Source of the DNA: JANSYA01 sp965243385
GTDB taxonomy: Bacteria; Spirochaetota; Leptospiria; Leptospirales; Leptonemataceae
Direction: 5' to 3'
DNA: 64,000 nt
NCBI GenBank assembly: GCA_965243385.1
Contig: CBDEUV010000002.1
Span: 4,340,001 to 4,404,000 of the forward strand
The notes under the pieces are model-generated. The model did not search any database. It was not told where the DNA came from and worked only from the letters and a program-made list of their open reading frames with translations. Both the position numbers and the translations under genes were made by a program. Each line of letters starts with the position of its first letter. The first letter of the stretch is position 1. Shown piece after piece: positions 59,413-64,000 of the stretch.

Positions 59413-60399
59413 CTAGTTCGGATCGTCCTGAAGCATACGGAGCTTTCGATTTTCGTACAGGCTGCGCAGATCCGCCGCGAAGTCCCGCAGGGTCGCGCCG
59501 GCTCTGCGCCCTTGTTTCGGCGTTTCGTCGCCGAAAGCTTTCAGCTTCTGTTTCTGCGGCGCATCGGGGTGATCCGTCGCCGTATAGTACCCGCTGGCCC
59601 GAAAGGCTTCGGACATTTCCGCCAGATACTCGACTTCTTCGCCGTAGCGTTCTTCCAGACGCGCGAATTCGCCGGATTTGCGCAAACGATCGGCCAGCTC
59701 TAAATAGGGGTCCAGGCGCCCGTGTTTTAGCGAATAGTCGATGCGCAAATCGCAGCGGCACGCGTTTTGCGGATTGACGATGCCGCAGTTCGTCCCGGTG
59801 AACGCCGCCATGCGCTGCCGGGCCCGCGAGAGTCGCTTGCGAAAGGCGGCGGCTTCGATCTGCATGATCAAAGCGCCTTCTTCGCCGCTGACTTCGAAGA
59901 CCACGCCCAGCACGAAGGCCATGCGCAGTTCGCGGGTCAGACACAAAAGCATCGCGTGCAGACACGCCATGCGCACCTGATCGCGCAGCATATCCAGCTC
60001 GACGTCGCTTACGAATTCGGGATCCGGGCTGCGGCTGCCCTGTCGCAGTTCTCGGGCAATCGCGTCGAAGGGAGCGGGATGCGCCTGTTCCTGCATTCGC
60101 CGTTCGGAACGGCTCTGCTTCGCGTTGAGTAGATAGTTCACCGCCACGCGATAGGCCCAGGTTGGAAAGGCGCTCTCGCCGCGAAAGGTCTTCAGACGCG
60201 TGGTAATGCGCAGCAGAATTTCCTGGGTCGCATCGGCGGCGTCCTCGGGCTGCCACAGGAATTTCAGCGCCAGATTAAAGACGCCGTCCTGAATCGCGCG
60301 CAGGAGTTCTTCGAGCGCCGGCAGCTCGCCCGCCAGCGCGCCGCTTACCAGGCGATCGTAATCGATTGCCTGGTCCGGCGGATCGGTCCAGTATCCCAT
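59413..60399 (-). CDS. ECF-type RNA polymerase sigma factor with extended Cys-rich C-terminus
   Basis: 328 residues from the ATG at 60399. Sigma region 2 is clear: FNLALKFLWQPEDAADATQEILLRITTRLKTFRGESAFPTWAYRVAVNYLLNAKQSR (about 40-98). Region 4 is weak but present: LHAMLLCLTRELRMAFVLGVVFEVSGEEGALIMQIEAAAFRKRLSRARQRM (about 145-195). A further 130 residues follow, with CGIVNPQNACRCDLRID (three Cys) and a helical tail. ECF factors are usually about 190 residues. The extension may be a built-in sensor. No anti-sigma gene is next to it. Confidence 0.85.
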   Translation of the reverse strand: MGYWTDPPDQAIDYDRLVSGALAGELPALEELLRAIQDGVFNLALKFLWQPEDAADATQEILLRITTRLKTFRGESAFPTWAYRVAVNYLLNAKQSRSERRMQEQAHPAPFDAIARELRQGSRSPDPEFVSDVELDMLRDQVRMACLHAMLLCLTRELRMAFVLGVVFEVSGEEGALIMQIEAAAFRKRLSRARQRMAAFTGTNCGIVNPQNACRCDLRIDYSLKHGRLDPYLELADRLRKSGEFARLEERYGEEVEYLAEMSEAFRASGYYTATDHPDAPQKQKLKAFGDETPKQGRRAGATLRDFAADLRSLYENRKLRMLQDDPN

Positions 60400-60470
60400 G
60401 CGAATTGTCCTGAGCCGCAGGCGCGACAACGTCTCAAAAGCGAGGCGTTGCCGCGGTCGGGCTCGCGGCG

Positions 60471-60848
60471 TTAAGCGTAGCGCCTCGCGATGATCGTCGC
60501 GCCGAGAGCCAGCGCGGCCGGCAAGGCCTGGATAAAATAGATGGTGGGTTTCGCTGTGTAGCCGCCATAGAGTCCCGCGACAATCACGCAGCCCAGAAAA
60601 AAGCACTGCACGCTGTACTGCATGTGGTCTCTCAAAAACAGCAGCGCCCAGAACAAGCCGGCCGCCAGAAAGCCGTTGTACAGACCCTGGTTGGCGGCGA
60701 GCACTGCGGATTCGGCGGCGAATTCGGGAGTCGTGCCGAAGGCCTTCATACCCCGCTCGGTTTGCCACAAAAACATTTCCAGTATGAGAATATAGACGTG
60801 CAGGGCGGCGACCGCTCCGGTCAGAATTTTACTTACGATTTGCATCAC
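60471..60848 (-). CDS. DUF1304 membrane protein
   Basis: 125 residues with four helices. The family pattern AALHVYILILEMFLWQTERGMKAFGTTPEFAAESAVLAANQGLYNGFLAAGLFWALLFL is clear (NQGLYNGFLA is the signature). The rest is YSVQCFFLGCVIVAGLYGGYTAKPTIYFIQALPAALALG. The function of DUF1304 is unknown. The start has AGGAGG five bases upstream. It stands next to the ECF gene, which it precedes in transcription. Confidence 0.88.
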   Translation of the reverse strand: MMQIVSKILTGAVAALHVYILILEMFLWQTERGMKAFGTTPEFAAESAVLAANQGLYNGFLAAGLFWALLFLRDHMQYSVQCFFLGCVIVAGLYGGYTAKPTIYFIQALPAALALGATIIARRYA

Positions 60849-60889
60849 ATTCCTCCTGTTTGCCTTCGATTAGACAGGCTGAGCGCGCG

Positions 60890-60917
60890 GCGTGTGACCG
60901 CTCGCGCGGTTTTTTTT
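60890..60917 (+). terminator. Terminator-like hairpin upstream of the gene at 61055
   Basis: ACCGC...GCGGT at about 60897-60910, followed by TTTTTTTT on the plus strand. No plus-strand gene ends nearby, so it may end antisense or read-through transcription before the homoserine dehydrogenase operon. Confidence 0.4.
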
Positions 60918-61054
60918 AGAGATATCCGGTCGCAACGGCGATCGCCGCGGCGAAACTCACAAGAATCGCGGTCCAGGCCGGCTCCAGTGCGGGCGGGATT
61001 TCCAGCTCAATTTAGCTTGACCGTGCAGGGGTTCTGCAACCCTTTCTTTTGGTA

Positions 61055-61543
61055 ATGGCCAAATCCCGCAGCAAATCCGCCGGTCGCGCCTCCGGGAGCC
61101 GCAAAAAGAAGGCGGCGAAAAAGACCTCCCGCCGCTCGGCCCTGCGCATGGACGGCGGCGATGCGCCCATACGCACCCTCAAAGCGGGCGACGTTCCCGA
61201 CGATATCGAACTTTTGAACGTGCATCGCTATCCCGAATCGATGCCTGCGTCGGTCGTGGCCTTCGTGCGAAACGATCGCAACTGTCAGCGTCGACTGGAA
61301 GAGCTGGTCAAGGGCACGCCGGGCAAACGCGGCCAATCCGGATTCAATCAGCTGTTTCAGCAAAAGCTGGATGAATCCTCGGACAGTTCGGGCCCGCCCC
61401 CGACCGTACTGCGCGCCGATGACCGGAAAGGGGACTCGGCGGACGGTTCCCCGGGCAACTCCGCGCCAGGCGGACCGCCCCCCGCAAACCGACAAGCCGC
61501 GCCCGGGGGGATCGGCGGATTTTTTCGGAAATTATTCTCGTGA
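61055..61543 (+). CDS. Basic/disordered protein before hom, unknown function
   Basis: 162 residues from the ATG at 61055. The first 35 residues are very basic (SRKKKAAKKTSRRS). A compact middle (about 40-95) has DDIELLNVHRYPESMPASVVAFVRNDRNCQRRLEELVKG. The end is Gly/Pro/Ser-rich with a final GIGGFFRKLFS. It overlaps hom by four bases (GTGA), so it is translated with it. No family is recognised. Confidence 0.7.
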   Translation: MAKSRSKSAGRASGSRKKKAAKKTSRRSALRMDGGDAPIRTLKAGDVPDDIELLNVHRYPESMPASVVAFVRNDRNCQRRLEELVKGTPGKRGQSGFNQLFQQKLDESSDSSGPPPTVLRADDRKGDSADGSPGNSAPGGPPPANRQAAPGGIGGFFRKLFS

Positions 61544-62841
61544 GACAATGGAAGATTGGACTGCTCGGGCTCGGCACAGTCGGGCGGGGCGTCGTGGAAA
61601 TATTGCGTGAACGTCGCGAAATACTCGCGGCGCGGGCCGGCGTGGATCTGCAGGTCGCCCGGGTCTTCGATCGTAGCTGGCGCAAGAAGCAGGATACGCT
61701 CGGCGATATCCCCGCCACCGATAACGCGGACGAGGTCTTAAACGATCCGGAGCTGGACGTCATTATCGAATTGATCGGCGGACTGGACCCCGCCCACGAC
61801 TTCGTGCGCCGTGCGCTCGAATCCGGCAAACACGTGGTGACCGCGAACAAGGCGCTGCTCGCCCGCCACGGCAATGAGCTCTTGCCTCTGGCCCGCAAAC
61901 ATCAGGTCAGCGTGGGTTTCGAAGCGGCGGTGGCCGGCGCGCTGCCCGTGATTCGTAATATGCGACGCAGCTTCGTTTCGGACGACGTAACTTCCATTCA
62001 CGCGATCTTAAACGGCACCAGCAATTTCATCTTAACCCGCATGGAAGAAGACGGGATGGACTACGCCGAGGCGCTGGCTCTGGCGCAGGAACGCGGATTC
62101 GCGGAAGCCGATCCGACTTTCGACGTCGGCGGATTCGACGCCGCCCAGAAGCTGGCCATTCTCGCCGCGCTCGCCTTCGATACCGCCATCGCCGAGGATG
62201 CGGTGATCGTCGAAGGCATCGAAACGATTCGGCATAAAGATCTCAGATTCGCGGCCGCTATGCAGCGCGTCATTCGCCCGCTGGCCATCGCGCGTAAATT
62301 TTCCGACGGGCGCATCAGCCTGCGCGTACATGCGGCGATGCTGCCGGCCGAGCACCCCCTGGCGGCGGTCCAGGACGAAAAGAACGCCGTCATGATCGAT
62401 ACCTCGAACTCCGGTCCGGCGATGATCATGGGTCTCGGGGCCGGGGCCCGCCCGACCGCCGCGGCGGTGATCAGCGACCTGGTGTTTTTGGCCGGGCGCG
62501 AACCGGGGCTGGCCCAGATCTGGCTTTCGGGTTCCGATCAACCGGAACCCGTTCAGGAATTCGAATATCGTTTTTATCTGCGCTTTGAGACCGCGGACCG
62601 CCCGGGCGTGCTCGCTGAAATCGCGCGGGTGCTTGCGGCCGAGCAGATTTCGATCGCTTCGGTGCACCAGTACGAAGGCGCCGAGCCAATCGATCTGGTC
62701 GTCGTCACGCACACGGTCGACGAGGCGGCGCTCAAGCGCGCGCTCGCGAAGATCGCGGAGCTCGAAAGCATTCTGGCGGCGCCGATCTGGATCCGCATGA
62801 AAGAAGAACACCAGCCCGGCGGCGCGGGGGCGCATGGCTGA
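61540..62841 (+). CDS. hom: Homoserine dehydrogenase
   Basis: 433 residues with a GTG start coupled to the previous stop. NAD(P) site: KIGLLGLGTVGRGVVEIL (5-22). Catalytic part: VVTANKALLARHG, AAVAGALPVIRNMR, NGTSNFILTRMEEDGMDYAEALALAQERGFAEADPTFDVGGFDAAQKLAILAALAF with the Glu/Asp/Lys of the active site. The C-terminal ACT domain is about 350-425: YRFYLRFETADRPGVLAEIARVLAAEQISIASVHQYEGAEPIDLVVVTHTV. It turns aspartate semialdehyde into homoserine, giving threonine and methionine. Threonine feedback is likely through the ACT domain. Confidence 0.96.
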   Translation: MRQWKIGLLGLGTVGRGVVEILRERREILAARAGVDLQVARVFDRSWRKKQDTLGDIPATDNADEVLNDPELDVIIELIGGLDPAHDFVRRALESGKHVVTANKALLARHGNELLPLARKHQVSVGFEAAVAGALPVIRNMRRSFVSDDVTSIHAILNGTSNFILTRMEEDGMDYAEALALAQERGFAEADPTFDVGGFDAAQKLAILAALAFDTAIAEDAVIVEGIETIRHKDLRFAAAMQRVIRPLAIARKFSDGRISLRVHAAMLPAEHPLAAVQDEKNAVMIDTSNSGPAMIMGLGAGARPTAAAVISDLVFLAGREPGLAQIWLSGSDQPEPVQEFEYRFYLRFETADRPGVLAEIARVLAAEQISIASVHQYEGAEPIDLVVVTHTVDEAALKRALAKIAELESILAAPIWIRMKEEHQPGGAGAHG

Positions 62842-63361
62842 CGAACGAGCCTGCCGCCTCTGTCTGCACGAGTATACGTGGGCGGAGGAGCGGGCTCACA
62901 TCGATCTTTTCGTGCGCGGCGCAGGCCGCATAACGAAACTCGACACCTTCGAAATCTCCGCCGACTTCGCGCCGGAACTGGCGGCGTATCTGGGAGCCGG
63001 GCATAGCGCTGACGCGAGCGGGCCCTCGCGTTCGGCCGTTCGCCTGCGTATCTTGCAAGGGCCGGAGCCGGCATCGGAAGCCGGCATAGCAGCGCCTGGA
63101 CCGCAGTCGGGACTTGCGCGGCGCTGGCGGGCGGAACGCAAAGCCGATCATCGCCTGCAGTACTGGCGGCACACGGGACCCATCGAAGGCCTGGACGCTT
63201 CCGGGCGCGATCGCGGTCATTTGCAGGAGCTGGCCCGGGGGATTCTGGTCGGACGCTGGCCGGCTGAGGGCGGTGTCGGCGTCTCGCCGGAATCCGGGTC
63301 CCCCGCCGGGGCGCCGGATTCCGGCTTCTGGTTTACACTGGAACCCCGGGATGGAGCGTGA
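62834..63361 (+). CDS. Protein overlapping the end of hom, unknown function
   Basis: 175 residues. Its ATG lies 8 bases inside the end of hom, so it is translated with it. It starts CRLCLHEYTWAEERAHIDLFVRGAGRITKLDTFEIS, with a CxxC pair, then a middle of Ala/Gly/Pro and a helix RWRAERKADHRLQYWRHTG. Composition is compatible with a real protein, but no family is recognised. Confidence 0.6.
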   Translation: MADERACRLCLHEYTWAEERAHIDLFVRGAGRITKLDTFEISADFAPELAAYLGAGHSADASGPSRSAVRLRILQGPEPASEAGIAAPGPQSGLARRWRAERKADHRLQYWRHTGPIEGLDASGRDRGHLQELARGILVGRWPAEGGVGVSPESGSPAGAPDSGFWFTLEPRDGA

Positions 63362-63479
63362 TTTTTTCCGTGTTTTTGCTGGCAGGCAGGCGGGATTTGC
63401 AAAATTTTTGGCAGGTGGGCTCTAAAATTTCGTCATATGAACGAGTCCCCGGACAGGACGGGGTACGGACGAAACGCAG

Positions 63480-63914
63480 ATGCTGGCCGATTCCGCAGAA
63501 GCCCAAATTACCGCCTGGCGCCGGCCAGGCGCTGGATATGGTGTAAGTTTGGAACCATGGGTATTTCCGGAGCTGGAGCTCCAGTTTGAGCGGGACGATT
63601 CGCTGACCGAGCAGGTGATTATCATCCGCTTCATCGGGAAGATCTCCAACAGCAACTCGTACGAATTGAATCGCCGCATACATCATTTCGGGGACTACGG
63701 CCAGACTCTCATTCTGGATCTTTCGAAGCTGGAGTACATCAATTCCACCGGCGTCGCGATCCTCTTTTCGATCTTCTTTCGTCTTCAAAAAGACGGCTAC
63801 CGCCTGATCATCGGCGGCCTGCATCCTTTTCTGAGTCGCGTTTTCAGCTTGATGGACTTGCCTGAAGAGCTGCTTGTGCTTGACAGCTTAGAGGAAGCCA
63901 AAGCCACACTCTAG
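63480..63914 (+). CDS. STAS-domain protein, anti-sigma factor antagonist type
   Basis: 144 residues. About 35-140 is a STAS domain: LTEQVIIIRFIGKISNSNSYELNRRIHHFGDYGQTLILDLSKLEYINSTGVAILFSIFFRLQKDGYRLIIGGLHPFLSRVFSLMDLPEELLVLDSLEEAKA. The NSTG motif holds the Ser that kinase-type anti-sigma factors phosphorylate. It is probably part of a partner-switching system, whose kinase or phosphatase is not in the window. It precedes a DegT-type gene by 4 bases. Confidence 0.88.
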   Translation: MLADSAEAQITAWRRPGAGYGVSLEPWVFPELELQFERDDSLTEQVIIIRFIGKISNSNSYELNRRIHHFGDYGQTLILDLSKLEYINSTGVAILFSIFFRLQKDGYRLIIGGLHPFLSRVFSLMDLPEELLVLDSLEEAKATL

Positions 63915-63918
63915 GTAC

Positions 63919-64000
63919 ATGCCTGTACCATTCATCGACCTCAAACGCCTCGAATCCGGTTTCCTTGATCGCTGGACCGAAAAAGTCCGGACCATGTCCG
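63919..64000 (+). CDS. DegT/DnrJ/EryC1-type aminotransferase, start only (3' truncated)
   Basis: From the ATG at 63919 the frame reads MPVPFIDLKRLESGFLDRWT to the window end. The PFIDLKR start is the usual N terminus of the DegT/DnrJ/EryC1 family of PLP sugar aminotransferases (PFxDLxR). The gene continues out of the window, so only the N-terminal residues can be judged. Confidence 0.6.
   Translation, partial: MPVPFIDLKRLESGFLDRWTEKVRTMS

Noticed and set aside
60916..61011. Short minus-strand hydrophobic peptide (about 31 codons) after DUF1304
   Set aside because: There is no ATG, GTG or TTG start (only ATT) and no Shine-Dalgarno; such a short open frame is likely by chance.
1..64000. CRISPR arrays, tRNA and rRNA genes, transposases and phage genes
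   Set aside because: None was recognised on either strand; the repeats seen are short hairpin elements, not regular spaced arrays.

Overview
The window (about 60% GC) looks like a spirochaete chromosome, most likely from the Leptospira/Leptonema/Turneriella side (Leptospirales). The main evidence is two tandem FlaB-type flagellins starting MIINHN at 28107 and 29390, the flagellar set flhF-flhG-(small membrane protein)-fliA at 11250-15155, flaG at 18279, a bactofilin, and many small lipoproteins with loose lipoboxes (xxxC preceded by A, L, S, H or N). Species cannot be decided from the sequence alone. No tRNA, rRNA, CRISPR array, insertion sequence or prophage was seen.

Layout. 1-2028: electron transfer flavoprotein etfB (partial) and etfA, then a LolA-like secreted protein. 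2093-5236: a large spirochaete-type unknown and a PPi-type phosphofructokinase. 5238-5328: a nested palindromic element. 5436-8887: a reverse operon (lipoprotein, CoA-type Nudix, membrane protein), a divergent lipoprotein paralogue, two tandem TRL-like lipoproteins and an antisense TRL remnant. 9013-10977: class I fructose-bisphosphate aldolase and a lipoprotein. 11250-15155: flagellar number/placement and sigma-28 operon. 15461-18725: DUF2164, a leucine-rich-repeat lipoprotein, cytochrome P450 and flaG behind a sigma-28-like promoter. 18912-24807: small lipoproteins, GNAT, and an accessory island with a DUF4157 (eCIS-core type) protein and a tandem M35-like metallopeptidase. 25041-27509: GH2 glycosidase. 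27510-30383: two flagellins with long structured leaders. 30461-36091: LprI-like protein, membrane proteins, bactofilin and a dienoyl-CoA isomerase-like crotonase. 36224-40908: gmhA, a ROK kinase, a vWA-FHA membrane protein and a lipoprotein. 40925-46209: YheT-type hydrolase and thiG...thiH. 46431-57421: lipase, GT-C-like membrane proteins, a PlsC/App1 lipid pair, a class IV HDAC-like enzyme and a PAS-GAF-GGDEF cyclase. 57566-64000: mtnP, an ECF-type sigma factor, DUF1304, hom, a STAS protein and the start of a DegT-type aminotransferase.

How the parts fit. The flagellar genes form a plausible regulon: fliA encodes sigma-28, sigma-28-like promoters precede flaG and the first flagellin, and both flagellin leaders carry a hairpin with the same ATGGAT loop (an ANGGA CsrA-type site) plus an AAGGA at the Shine-Dalgarno sequence. 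That pattern suggests CsrA (possibly CsrA-FliW) control of flagellin translation. The metabolic genes point to PPi-linked glycolysis (PPi-PFK, class I aldolase), fatty-acid use (ETF, crotonase, lipase, P450), phospholipid remodelling (App1-like phosphatase with PlsC), heptose synthesis (gmhA) and thiamine thiazole synthesis. The best candidate for an undescribed system is the DUF4157/M35 island at 19.9-23.9 kb. Its proteins resemble cargo of extracellular contractile injection systems, but no sheath, tube or baseplate gene lies in the window.
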